From Cellulosimicrobium sp. Marseille-Q4280 (GTDB taxonomy: Bacteria > Actinomycetota > Actinomycetes > Actinomycetales > Cellulomonadaceae): 64,000 nt of DNA. The stretch is from contig NZ_CALPBY010000009.1 in NCBI RefSeq assembly GCF_943181405.1, positions 1-64,000 on the forward strand, read 5' to 3'. Shown piece after piece: positions 41,298 through 50,037 of the stretch. The translations under genes were made by a program, and so were the position numbers. The number at the start of each line of letters is the position of its first letter. Within the stretch, counting starts at the first letter, position 1. The notes below the pieces were generated by a model. It saw only the letters and a program-made list of their open reading frames with translations, ran no database searches and was not told where the DNA came from.

Positions 41298-41882
41298 TCA
41301 GCCGTTGTTGGCGGTCTGCTCCGCGTCGAGGGTCAGCGTCAGGGACGCGTCGGCACCCGCGAAGGTGTTGTCCGAGTCCTCCGGGTAGGTGACCTTGAAG
41401 TTGAGCGTCTCGGTCTGCGCCGCGCCGAGGACGCGGTCGCCGGCCTGGGGGCCCTCGGCCTTGTCGCCGACCAGCTGCGTCAGCGACGCGGCCGTGCCGT
41501 CGAACAGGACCGTGCCGTCGGCGTCGGTGACCTCGAGGTCGAGCGTCTCGCCGAGGTTCTGCCCGCCCTCGGTGATGGCCGAGAACGCGCCCTCGACCGA
41601 GTAGCGCAGCTCGAGCGTGCCGCCGTTGCCGACCACGACGTCGAAGTCCGCCGAGTCGCCGGGGAGCATGTTCGGCAGCTCGATCTTCGGGTCGGGCTGG
41701 TTCGCCGTGAGGTCGAACGTGCCGGCCGCGAAGGTGTTGTCGCTCACGACCTCCTGGTCGGTGAACAGGGCCGAGGTGCCGGCGGCGCCCGCGCAGGCGA
41801 TGACCGCGCCGGCGGCGAGGAGGCCGACGACCCGGCGGCGACGCGTGGGCTGCTCGGCGGCGGTGGTGGTGCTGGTGCTCAT
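41298..41882 (-). CDS. SipW-type TasA/CalY-like secreted protein, 194 aa
   Basis: PTRRRR, hydrophobic core, GTSALFTDQEVVSDNTF then LPNMLPGD: the substrate most like single-domain 'alternate signal peptide' proteins (TasA/CalY group), which form fibres or surface layers in other bacteria. It lies 78 bases downstream of the signal peptidase gene and has a ribosome-binding site (GAAAGGAAG), so the two are probably co-transcribed, as in tapA-sipW-tasA-like operons. A terminator follows it. Confidence 0.85.
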   Translation of the reverse strand: MSTSTTTAAEQPTRRRRVVGLLAAGAVIACAGAAGTSALFTDQEVVSDNTFAAGTFDLTANQPDPKIELPNMLPGDSADFDVVVGNGGTLELRYSVEGAFSAITEGGQNLGETLDLEVTDADGTVLFDGTAASLTQLVGDKAEGPQAGDRVLGAAQTETLNFKVTYPEDSDNTFAGADASLTLTLDAEQTANNG

Positions 41883-41960
41883 GGGATCGTGCTTCCTTTC
41901 GTTCCACAGCAGGGGGCTGCGGGGCGGCATCCACGCCGACGGCGCGGACGGTCTGTGGGG

Positions 41961-42656
41961 TCAGGCGTCCTTGCGGCGCCTGGACCAGGTACGCGGGTCC
42001 ATGAAGGTCCCGCCGAGGGCGACGGCGAGCTCGCCGAGGACGAACCCGGCGACGGCCGGGGCGATCAGCGCGATGCGACCCTCGGTGGTGCGCGTCCAGG
42101 TGACGGCCTGGCCCAGCGGGACCTCGCGGTCGCCGGGCGCGGTCCACACGTCGTCGAGGTCGGTGTCCAGGACGCCGATGACGTTCGCGGGGGAGACCGG
42201 CGCGGTGTCGGGGTCCTCGTTGGCGTCGCCCTGGGTGCGGTAGAACGTCTTGCCCGCGTCGTCGGTGAACACCTCGATGATGCGGTGGGTGGTCGGCGGC
42301 TTGTTGCGGCCCGTCATGAACGTGATCGCCTCGCCGACGGCCAGGTTCTCGGCGTTGATGTCGGTGTCGACCAGGACGGTCGATCGGGTGTGCAGGCCGG
42401 GCTCCATCGAGCCGGACAGCACGGAGAACATCTCCATGCCGCGGTTCTGGGCGAGCGTCGGCAGGATGAAGTTGGTGACGAGCAGGACCAGGACGCCGAC
42501 GGTGACCAGCGCGGAGGTCACCTTGCGCACGGTGCGTGCGGCACGGCTGACGCGGCTGGGGCGCTTGTCGCGCAGGTCGGCGCGCCGGGTGTGCTCGGGG
42601 TCGAGCTCGCCGGGAGGGGCGACCTGGTCGGTCTCGGTGTCGTGCGTCAGGGTCAT
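41961..42656 (-). CDS. sipW: SipW-like (ER-type) signal peptidase I, 231 aa
   Basis: After a charged N-terminus and one membrane segment (KVTSALVTVGVLVLLVTNFI) comes the catalytic serine box LSGSMEPG, then VGEAITF, then the TTHRIIEV box in which His replaces the usual Lys. This marks the ER/SipW subtype. A second hydrophobic segment (LIAPAVAGFVLGELAVAL) is near the C-terminus. It should remove the signal peptides of the seven SipW-type proteins in the window. Its ATG overlaps the stop of a 17-codon leader ORF (ATGA). Confidence 0.9.
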   Translation of the reverse strand: MTLTHDTETDQVAPPGELDPEHTRRADLRDKRPSRVSRAARTVRKVTSALVTVGVLVLLVTNFILPTLAQNRGMEMFSVLSGSMEPGLHTRSTVLVDTDINAENLAVGEAITFMTGRNKPPTTHRIIEVFTDDAGKTFYRTQGDANEDPDTAPVSPANVIGVLDTDLDDVWTAPGDREVPLGQAVTWTRTTEGRIALIAPAVAGFVLGELAVALGGTFMDPRTWSRRRKDA

Positions 42657-42706
42657 GGGGCCTTCTGGTGCGGGGAGGGGTCGGAGTCGGAGGTGGGGGC
42701 CTCCAT
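42653..42706 (-). CDS. Leader ORF coupled to the signal peptidase gene, 17 codons
   Basis: ATG exactly 8 bases after motif copy 42715-42723 opens MEAPTSDSDPSPHQKAP, whose TGA overlaps the signal peptidase ATG. The spacing rule and the ATGA overlap together suggest real translation and coupling. The peptide itself looks structureless. Confidence 0.5.
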   Translation of the reverse strand: MEAPTSDSDPSPHQKAP

Positions 42707-42730
42707 CTCGAATAGATGTGCGGCGGATCC

Positions 42731-42988
42731 TCAGCGGCGGATCAGCGGCCCCAGGCGCCCGGTGGCGCGGTCCTCGGACTCCTGACGCAGACGCGCCGCG
42801 AACGACGGGGTGAGCCGGGAGGCGTCGAGGGTGACGACCCCGGGGCGCGGCGCGGGGGCCGCGCCGGGCACGGGCGCCGGCGGCGGGGTCCAGCCCGCGA
42901 GGGAGACCTGCGACTCGCTGCGAGCGGTCGCGGCGAACTGTCCGCCGGCTCGCACTCCTGCCGGCACGCGTGCGTTGGTGGTCGTCAT
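42731..42988 (-). CDS. Small tagged protein, 85 aa
   Basis: RVPAGVRAGGQF at residues 7-18 (A in place of T/S), AATARSESQVSL, then a proline/alanine linker and a short basic helix (TPSFAARLRQESEDRATG). With the tag forming about 40% of the protein, this is close to a minimal tagged unit. Motif copy 42997-43005 is 8 bases before the ATG. Confidence 0.75.
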   Translation of the reverse strand: MTTTNARVPAGVRAGGQFAATARSESQVSLAGWTPPPAPVPGAAPAPRPGVVTLDASRLTPSFAARLRQESEDRATGRLGPLIRR

Positions 42989-43050
42989 GGCCCGTAGATG
43001 TGCGGGGCCTGTTTCACCCGCCGTGGCGGTCGCGTCCAGGTGCGCGGCGG

Positions 43051-43689
43051 TCACTGCGCGGCGACCCTCCAGACGGTGCCGCGGCCGGGCTCGATGGCCT
43101 CGGCGACGGTGATGCCGTCGGCGCGCAGTGCCTTGATCGCGGTCATCGCGGACGAGCGCCGCGCGGCGCCGTCGGGGCCGGTGCCGAACATGGAGCGGTC
43201 GAGCCCGGACAGCAGCGCCTGGGCGAGGTCCTCGTCGAGGTCGTCGCCGAGCAGGGAGATCGCCCGGGCGCGGGAGCGCTCGAGCAGGAACGCCTCGTGC
43301 AGCTGGGCGGGGGTGGCGACGCGGTCGGTGGAGTAGCCGGCGGCGGCGAGCTCGGTGAGGGCGAAGTTGGCGAACGCCTCGGCGTTCTCGGGGTCGTGTT
43401 CGGCCGCCCAGGCGTCCAGGGTGTCGCGGAACGCCTCGGCGTCGTCGGCGATCTCGCGCAGCTGGGAGTAGGCGTCGTGCTCGTACTCGGCCATGAGGTC
43501 GCCGATGTCGGCGAACGGGTCGGCGGCGGCCGGGCTGTTGGCGAGGTCGACGAACTCGCCGGCCTCGAGGTCGGACAGGTCCAGGTGCGCGCCGTCGGCG
43601 TCGGTCAGGTCGACCTCGGACTCGGCGAGGGCTCGCACGCCGAATCGCCCGTCGGTGGTTCGGGGCTGGTCTGCTGCCGGGTGGTGCAT
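43051..43689 (-). CDS. Protein with degenerate tag and shared C-terminal mini-domain, 212 aa
   Basis: The N-terminus reads PRTTDGRFGVRALAESEVDL. Aligned with TTGGQFATSARAESDVDL it keeps the spacing, the F and the ES.VDL end, but has DGR for GGQ. It may be an ancestral or diverged form. The C-terminus (IKALRADGITVAEAIEPGRG then VWRV) matches those of the 14672 and 20870 products. Acidic and helical between. Motif copy 43698-43706 is 8 bases before the ATG. Confidence 0.75.
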   Translation of the reverse strand: MHHPAADQPRTTDGRFGVRALAESEVDLTDADGAHLDLSDLEAGEFVDLANSPAAADPFADIGDLMAEYEHDAYSQLREIADDAEAFRDTLDAWAAEHDPENAEAFANFALTELAAAGYSTDRVATPAQLHEAFLLERSRARAISLLGDDLDEDLAQALLSGLDRSMFGTGPDGAARRSSAMTAIKALRADGITVAEAIEPGRGTVWRVAAQ

Positions 43690-43745
43690 GGCCCGTAGAT
43701 GTGCGGCGGCGGCCCGGGGTGGTCCGGGCCGCCGCCGCCTTCGCC

Positions 43746-46700
43746 TCAGAAGGAGTCGTCGGCGTACTCGGCGGGGATGAACGCGGCGGCGCGGGTGGCC
43801 TTGGCGGGCGCGACCGGCGCGGGCACCGGTGCAGGCTCGGGCTCGGGCTGCGCGACGGGTGCCGCCTGCGGCGCGGGCACCTGTGCGGGTGCCGGTGCGG
43901 GCTCGGCCAGGACCGGTGCGTCGACGCCGAAGAACGCTGCGAGCGCCGCCAGGTCCTGGCTGGTCAGGCCGTGCTCGGGCGCGGGGGACAGCAGCAGGTG
44001 CTGCACGCCGGCGCGGTTCAGGATGTCGGCCGCGGTGTCGCGGAACGGGATCCCGATGATGTCCTCGCTGGCGAGCTCGTCGTCGACCCAGGCCAGGCGG
44101 GTCACGCCGGGGTGGCGGACCAGCCAGGTGGCGAGCGCCTCGACCTTCCACCAGCCGAGGTCGCCGGTGCCGTCGGCCGGGTCGAGCCCGGGCCCGGCGG
44201 TCAGGCCGGTGGCCGCGGCGAGGTCGCCGGTCTCGGTGGCGCTGCGGTTGGTGGCCCAGGCGGTCGGCACGCCCAGTGCCGTGATGGCGGCGGTGAGCCG
44301 GGGCGAGACGTGCATGGTCCCGCCGGGGCCGGGCACCTCGCGGGCGTCCGGTGCCGGGGTGAGTGCGCTGATGACGCCGTCGACGTCGAGCAGCAGCACG
44401 TCGCTCGGTGCGGCGGCCGCGGGCGGTGCGACCGGCGCCGGCACGGGAGCGGGCGCCGGTGCGGGCACGGTGAACGGCAGCGCGGCTGTCGCCGGAGCCG
44501 CGGCCGGGATGGGCTGCGGGGTCCGGGCCGGGCGGGGCGGCAGGTCCCATCCGGTCAGGCGGGGCGCAGCCGGCGCCGGTGCGGGCGCGGGCGGTGCGAC
44601 CGGCGACGGCGTCGCCACGGCGGCGGGCTCCGGCGCGGCGGGCACGACCGGCTCGGCGACCGGCTCGGGCTGCACGACCACCGGCTCGTCGAACGGGTCG
44701 TCGAACGCCACGGGCGCCGGGTCGGTCAGCTCACGCATGATGTCGCGCACCTCGTTCGGCCAGTCATCGTCCTCGTCCTCGCCGCCGTCGCCGTCCTCGT
44801 CCAGGTCGTCGTCCTCGACCTCGTCGACGTCGTCGTCCTGCTCGTCGTCGCCCGACGGCTCGGCCGCCACCGGCTGCGGCTCGGGCTGCTCCTCGGGGCC
44901 GCCCAGGTCCAGGCCGTCGAGGTCGTCCCACGTCATGACCATCTCGTCCAGCTCGACCTCCTCAGCGGTGATCGTGCGCACGCGCGGGCCCGACGACTTC
45001 GGCCCGCCGCCGCCGCCCGAGCGCGCCTTCGCCGCGCTGACGATCGAGGCCAGGTCCAGCCGCTCCTCCTCGGTCAGCTCGCGCACCTGGCCGGTGGCCA
45101 CCCGCTCGGCGAGCCGCTCGGACAGCACCGCCTGCTCGCGCGGGTCGTACCAGGACTGCATGATCTTGGCCTGGCCCTCGGTGGTCTCCCACAGGCCGCG
45201 GCCCGGCGGGATCGCGTCGCCGAGCCCGGGGGCGTTCGTGGGGTCGCGCAGCGCGGACTGCTTGTCACCGAACGTCGCCTTGCCCAGCAGCATGCGCGAC
45301 AGGTTCACCTTGAGGTCACCTGCACCGGGGATGGTGTCCAGCAGCTTCGCCGCGAGCTTCTGCGTCGCCAGCACCAGGGTCACGCCGGCCGACCGGGCCT
45401 CGCGCGCGATCTTCCCGGCGAACACGCCGACCTCGGTCTTGGCGCGGTTGGACGCCAGGATCGCCTCGCGCTCGGCGTCCATCTCCGCGTCGTCGGACGC
45501 CGCGGGCACCGGGTCGGTGCCCATCAGGGAGGTGAACTCGTCGATCACCAGCAGGATGTGGTTCGGGCGGACCTCCTCGGGCAGGTCGCGGTAGTTGCCG
45601 ACCTTGTACTTGGCGTTCAGGTCCTTGCGACGCACGACCTCGGCGTAGATCGCCCGCATCATCGCCGCGGCGGAGATCGGGTCGACCGCGACCGCCTTGG
45701 CGTACGGCGCCGCGAACTGGAAGTCCGCCGCGCCCTTGGTCGGGTCGGCGACGAACAGGTCCCAGCCGTTGATGATCGACCCGTAGATCAGCGACTGCAG
45801 GGTCACCGAGTTGTGCGTCGGGATGAACCCGTCGGTCAGGTACAGGTGCTTAGGGTGGGCGACCTTGATGCAGCGCATCGGCGCCGCCTCGCCGACCGTG
45901 ACCTTCTCGACGTAGACCCACCGCTGGGTCTCGCGCACCGCGCCCGGCTCCGGCAGGCGAGCGGCCTTGCGGGGCAGGCGGAACACGACCTGGTCGGTGG
46001 TGAACCGGACCCGGTACCGGGTGCCCGTCACCCGTCGCCGCTTCGACCCCGGAGCGTCGGGGTCGTCCTCGGTGATGGTGGCGGGGTCGGCGCTGGTGCT
46101 CGCCTTGATGCCGAGCGAGCGGATCAGCTCGACGGCGTCGGTGAACAGTGCCGGGTTGCACAGCGACAGCTCGCAGCCGCCGTCGGTCGCGACGGTGCCG
46201 TCGGTGTCCATCAGGCCCTGCAGCAGCGCGAGGCGCTGGGAGCGAGAGGCACGCAGGTAGGTCGCCGGGATGTGCTTGTCGCCCAGCACACCTGCCACGC
46301 GCAGGTCACGGTAGAGGCCCGGCACGGCCAGCACGAACGGGCTGGACGCGATGGCGTGCACGCCGGTGTGGTGCCGCTCGAGCTGGCGGCGCATCCACTC
46401 CTGGTCGGTGACCCCGTCGGCGTCGGTGCACGCAGCGGAGAAGCCGGCGCAGATCTGGCCGCCTCGCGAGTTGCCGTCGCCGAGCCACGCGCCCAGCACG
46501 TAGGGGTCGACCGGCAGGTCAGCCTCGGGCATGTCGATCGCGTCGGCGAGACGGATCGCGTAGTTCGCCGCCTCGCGGCCGCCGTCCGAGGACACGTACC
46601 GCTGCTGGTCGTACATCTCCTGCGCGGTGACCAGGGTCTCCAGGTCCTGCTCGCTGCCGGTCGCCCGTGCCTCGAGCCGCTCGGCGAGCAGCGTCAGCAC

Positions 46701-49700
46701 CTCGTCCACCGGGTACACGTTCGTGGCGAACGTCGTGGTGCCCTCGCGCTGCTCCGGGCGCAGCCGCCGCAGGATCTGCTTGGCCAGGTCCCGCTCGCTG
46801 CGGGTGCTCGCGCCGCCGACCAGGTGGTCGGACATCGACCGGGCCGACAGCCACCCGCGCTCACGCAGCGACTGCACGACCTCGCCGGTGACGACCCGAC
46901 CGGCGAACGTGGTCTGGCCGTGCGCCTTCTGGGCGGTGGCGCCGAGGTAGTCGGCCACCGGCCCCATGTCGTAGACGGCAGCCTTCTTGTTCGACGGCAG
47001 CGCGACGACGTCGGCCAGGTGCCGGATCGGCAGGTCCATGCCGTGCAGTGCCAGCTCGCTGTACCCGGCCAGCCGTGCGATGTCCGACAGCGGAGCCGAC
47101 GTACCGACACCCACCTCGGCCACGAGTGCTCGCATCTCCTGCGCGCGGCGGGTCAGCTCGGCGACAGACGCCTGGTGCACCTTGCCGCGGGAGCCCGAGT
47201 GCGCGGCGCGTGCGCCGGCGGTCGCGACCTTCCACAGGTGCTCCGGCCCGGACTCCACCACCTGACCGTCCGACAGGTGCAGCCGGTAGGTGTCACGGAC
47301 CACGACGTCGGAGAACCCGACCACCGTCGTCGCCGTGCCGTCGGCGGCGAACACCTGATCGCCCTCGACGAGCTCACCGTTGCGCGCCCAGCCGCCCGGG
47401 AACCGCTCAGAGACCGGCACCGGGAAGCGCGCGTCGAGCGCCTGGTCCTTCCCGCCGCCCGAAGCCCCCGCCACGAGCAGGTGGGGGTCGATGCGCGGGT
47501 TGAACGCGATCGGCTCGCCGTCGACACCGGTCGCGAACACGAGCTTGCCCTGGCTCTTGTCGACCACGGCGAAGTCGTAGGGGGCCTTCTCCGGCAGCGG
47601 GTTGACCTCACACACCAGCAGCCGCACCGAGGACGCGCCGTCCACTCCGGGCTGGACCTCGGCGAACGCGTTGCCGGTCGCCGTCTTGAGCTTCTCGATG
47701 CCGGCGCGGACCTCGCTCGGCGACAGGCCAGCGGGCAGCGCGAAGTCGAGCACCTGCACCTTGGTGTTGTGCGGGAGCTGGTCCACGCCGGTCAGGCGCG
47801 GCAGCGTGCCGCCCTCGCCGGTGACCTTGGAGACCAGCCACGCCTGCTCCCAGTCCAGGGACACCAGCAGCGCCCGGTCCGCCTCGCGCGCGAGGGTCAC
47901 CTTGGCCGGGTCGGCGCCGGCGTAGATGGTGCAGCCGTCGGCGGCCTCGACCACCCGCAGCCACGCCGAGCCGAGCGCGCCGCGCAGCTGCTGACGCTTG
48001 GCGCGCACCTCGGCCAGCGTCACGCCGTCGTACAGGCGCAGGTCGATGCGCCAGATGTGCCCGTTGGAGGTGGGCTTGGTCAGCGGCTTGGCCGCGGCGA
48101 CCTCGGGGCGTGCCAGGCGCGCGGCCTTGAACGCCTCGTTGATGCGCCCGGCCAGCACCCACTGCGCGGCGTCCGACGTCGTCGGGGTCAGCGAGTGCGG
48201 GCCGTCGGGGACCGGCTGCTCGGACCAGTACACGCAGAACGCCTGGGAGTGGCGCTCGCCCGGACGCTCACCGCGACCGGGGTAGCCGGTCACCGCGACG
48301 AACGGGGCCCCGGCCAGCGTCGCCTTGATCTTGTCCTCGAGGCCGAAGTAGCCGCGCGGCTCGTCGCCCTGCAGCGTCACGAACGGCTGCGAGTGCACGA
48401 CCGTGCCGCGGCGCCCGCGCGCTCCGGACAGCGACTCCTCGCGGAACAGCGACAGCTCGGGGGTGGGGGCGTTGGTGCCCTGCTTGAGCACGTCGGACCA
48501 CCGGCCGCGCCAGGCGTCCTCGCGCTCGATGTTCACCATGTCCTGCGTGCTGACGCCGGAAGCCGGGTCGTACACGGTCTCGGCCTCGGTCATGTACCCG
48601 ATGTAGACGATGCCCTGACCGTTCGCGGCTCGGTGGTCGACCAGCACCTGGACGGGCACGGACCCGTCCGACAGCTGCATGGCGAAGTAGTCCTTGACGG
48701 CGTTGCGCAGCCAGGTGCCGCCCAGGCCGTCGCCGTTGGCCCACACCGTGCGCCAGATCCGCCACGGCGACCCCGCGACTGGCGGCTCGCCCTCGCCGTC
48801 CTCGTCGTCGGACGGGGCCGGCTCGGACGGCGAGAGCTGGGCGATCTGCTCGATCGCGGCCAGCGAGTACCGCGAGACGCCGCCCATGTCGCACGCCGGG
48901 CCCATCGCTGCCTCGATGATCAGCTGGGCGGCGGCCTCGTCGAGGTTCACGTCGGTGACGTTCGGCATCTGGTCGCCGGGCACGTACACGACCGAGAACC
49001 GCAGCGGGTGCACCGACCCGGGCACCGGCTGGCCCTGGCCGTCGATGTTCGGCTCCGACTTCGTCCAGACACGCATGTTCGCACCGAGCGCCACGGTGAT
49101 CTTGGCGGCGGTGGACGCCTGCGTGAACGTCATCGCACCCGAGGACGCCGGGGCGTCGAAGGTGTCGACGGCGACCGGCCCGACGCGACGGTGCTCGACC
49201 AGGAACGGGGCGTCGTCCTTCACGCCGACGTTCAGCCACCGCTGGTCCCACGCCAGGCGGGTCGCGACGAGCTCGGACCACTCGGCGGTGATCAGCGGGC
49301 GCACGAACGCGGTCAGCGTGCCCAGGCCCGCCAGCGCGGTCAGCGCGCCGACAGCCACGAAGCTCGAGGCGGACCCGAACGCACCGGCCGGCACGTACCC
49401 GGACGACCACTCCACCCAGGACCCGACGGCGGCGACGATCACGGCTGCCGCGGTTGCGGCCAGCGCGGCCGGGACCATCTTCTTCTCGAGGTCCTTCACG
49501 CGCACCAGCGAGGTGATGCCGATGCCCGGGTGCGGGTCGTAGTCCGAGGCGAACCGGCGACCGGACCCGGTGACCTGCCAGATCGCCAGCGCGGCGAGCA
49601 CGCCGTTGACGACCGGCGCCCACCACCAGTCCAGCGGCAGGCGCGGCAGGCCGACCGCGGCGAGCGCGACGGCGGCCAGCAGGCCGATCACCCAGGACAC

Positions 49701-50006
49701 GCGCACGTCCTTGCCCGGCAGCCAGTCGGCGTTCGGGGTCAGCACCCGCCAGCGCAGGTCGCGCATGCGCCGGTAGCGGCGCGCGGAGTCCGACTCTCCC
49801 TGGTGGGCGGCGGTCGGGCGCCCGGCGCGGTCCTTCTTGCCGGTGAACATCACCGGCGGGGTGAAGAACGCGGCGGTGAACGCACCGGCGACGGCCAGCA
49901 GCGCACCGGGCAGGCCGAGCACGAGGGCGACGATCGCCAGCACAATGCCCGCAGTGAGGATCATGCGGGACAGGTCAGGCTGGGGGCGTGCGGTCCGGGA
50001 GACCAT
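43746..50006 (-). CDS. Giant FtsK/TraB-like membrane ATPase with intein and C-terminal HAD-like domain, 2086 aa
   Basis: Order: N-terminal membrane helices in pairs (about residues 14-50, 85-135, 170-230); a large cytoplasmic region; FtsK-type Walker A reading GASGGGK, interrupted by a 546-residue intein at residues 854-1399 and completed by SVTLQ after splicing; Walker B HILLVIDEFTSLMG near 1485; an acidic linker; then proline/alanine-rich sequence ending in a HAD-like domain (VLLLDVDGV near 1870, ATNRSATE, later WVDDE). Extein length is about 1540 residues. It probably pumps DNA during conjugation. Start at 50006 because GGAAGG lies 5 bases before it; GTG 50012 would add two residues. Confidence 0.85.
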   Translation of the reverse strand: MVSRTARPQPDLSRMILTAGIVLAIVALVLGLPGALLAVAGAFTAAFFTPPVMFTGKKDRAGRPTAAHQGESDSARRYRRMRDLRWRVLTPNADWLPGKDVRVSWVIGLLAAVALAAVGLPRLPLDWWWAPVVNGVLAALAIWQVTGSGRRFASDYDPHPGIGITSLVRVKDLEKKMVPAALAATAAAVIVAAVGSWVEWSSGYVPAGAFGSASSFVAVGALTALAGLGTLTAFVRPLITAEWSELVATRLAWDQRWLNVGVKDDAPFLVEHRRVGPVAVDTFDAPASSGAMTFTQASTAAKITVALGANMRVWTKSEPNIDGQGQPVPGSVHPLRFSVVYVPGDQMPNVTDVNLDEAAAQLIIEAAMGPACDMGGVSRYSLAAIEQIAQLSPSEPAPSDDEDGEGEPPVAGSPWRIWRTVWANGDGLGGTWLRNAVKDYFAMQLSDGSVPVQVLVDHRAANGQGIVYIGYMTEAETVYDPASGVSTQDMVNIEREDAWRGRWSDVLKQGTNAPTPELSLFREESLSGARGRRGTVVHSQPFVTLQGDEPRGYFGLEDKIKATLAGAPFVAVTGYPGRGERPGERHSQAFCVYWSEQPVPDGPHSLTPTTSDAAQWVLAGRINEAFKAARLARPEVAAAKPLTKPTSNGHIWRIDLRLYDGVTLAEVRAKRQQLRGALGSAWLRVVEAADGCTIYAGADPAKVTLAREADRALLVSLDWEQAWLVSKVTGEGGTLPRLTGVDQLPHNTKVQVLDFALPAGLSPSEVRAGIEKLKTATGNAFAEVQPGVDGASSVRLLVCEVNPLPEKAPYDFAVVDKSQGKLVFATGVDGEPIAFNPRIDPHLLVAGASGGGKDQALDARFPVPVSERFPGGWARNGELVEGDQVFAADGTATTVVGFSDVVVRDTYRLHLSDGQVVESGPEHLWKVATAGARAAHSGSRGKVHQASVAELTRRAQEMRALVAEVGVGTSAPLSDIARLAGYSELALHGMDLPIRHLADVVALPSNKKAAVYDMGPVADYLGATAQKAHGQTTFAGRVVTGEVVQSLRERGWLSARSMSDHLVGGASTRSERDLAKQILRRLRPEQREGTTTFATNVYPVDEVLTLLAERLEARATGSEQDLETLVTAQEMYDQQRYVSSDGGREAANYAIRLADAIDMPEADLPVDPYVLGAWLGDGNSRGGQICAGFSAACTDADGVTDQEWMRRQLERHHTGVHAIASSPFVLAVPGLYRDLRVAGVLGDKHIPATYLRASRSQRLALLQGLMDTDGTVATDGGCELSLCNPALFTDAVELIRSLGIKASTSADPATITEDDPDAPGSKRRRVTGTRYRVRFTTDQVVFRLPRKAARLPEPGAVRETQRWVYVEKVTVGEAAPMRCIKVAHPKHLYLTDGFIPTHNSVTLQSLIYGSIINGWDLFVADPTKGAADFQFAAPYAKAVAVDPISAAAMMRAIYAEVVRRKDLNAKYKVGNYRDLPEEVRPNHILLVIDEFTSLMGTDPVPAASDDAEMDAEREAILASNRAKTEVGVFAGKIAREARSAGVTLVLATQKLAAKLLDTIPGAGDLKVNLSRMLLGKATFGDKQSALRDPTNAPGLGDAIPPGRGLWETTEGQAKIMQSWYDPREQAVLSERLAERVATGQVRELTEEERLDLASIVSAAKARSGGGGGPKSSGPRVRTITAEEVELDEMVMTWDDLDGLDLGGPEEQPEPQPVAAEPSGDDEQDDDVDEVEDDDLDEDGDGGEDEDDDWPNEVRDIMRELTDPAPVAFDDPFDEPVVVQPEPVAEPVVPAAPEPAAVATPSPVAPPAPAPAPAAPRLTGWDLPPRPARTPQPIPAAAPATAALPFTVPAPAPAPVPAPVAPPAAAAPSDVLLLDVDGVISALTPAPDAREVPGPGGTMHVSPRLTAAITALGVPTAWATNRSATETGDLAAATGLTAGPGLDPADGTGDLGWWKVEALATWLVRHPGVTRLAWVDDELASEDIIGIPFRDTAADILNRAGVQHLLLSPAPEHGLTSQDLAALAAFFGVDAPVLAEPAPAPAQVPAPQAAPVAQPEPEPAPVPAPVAPAKATRAAAFIPAEYADDSF
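45810..47447 (-). mobile_element. Class 3 intein with LAGLIDADG homing endonuclease in the Walker A motif
   Basis: Inserted between K and S of the P-loop GGGK/S. It starts DQALDARFPVP, with no N-terminal Cys, Ser or Ala nucleophile, and ends IPTHN before Ser+1. The class 3 'WCT' set is present: Trp in SGPEHLW (block B), Cys in APMRCIKV (block F) and Thr in PTHN (block G). LAGLIDADG-type motifs are visible in VLGAWLGDG and LLQGLMDTDG, implying a possibly active homing endonuclease. 546 residues. Confidence 0.9.
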
Positions 50007-50037
50007 GAACACCTTCCGGGTCAGGAGCGGGGGAGCG

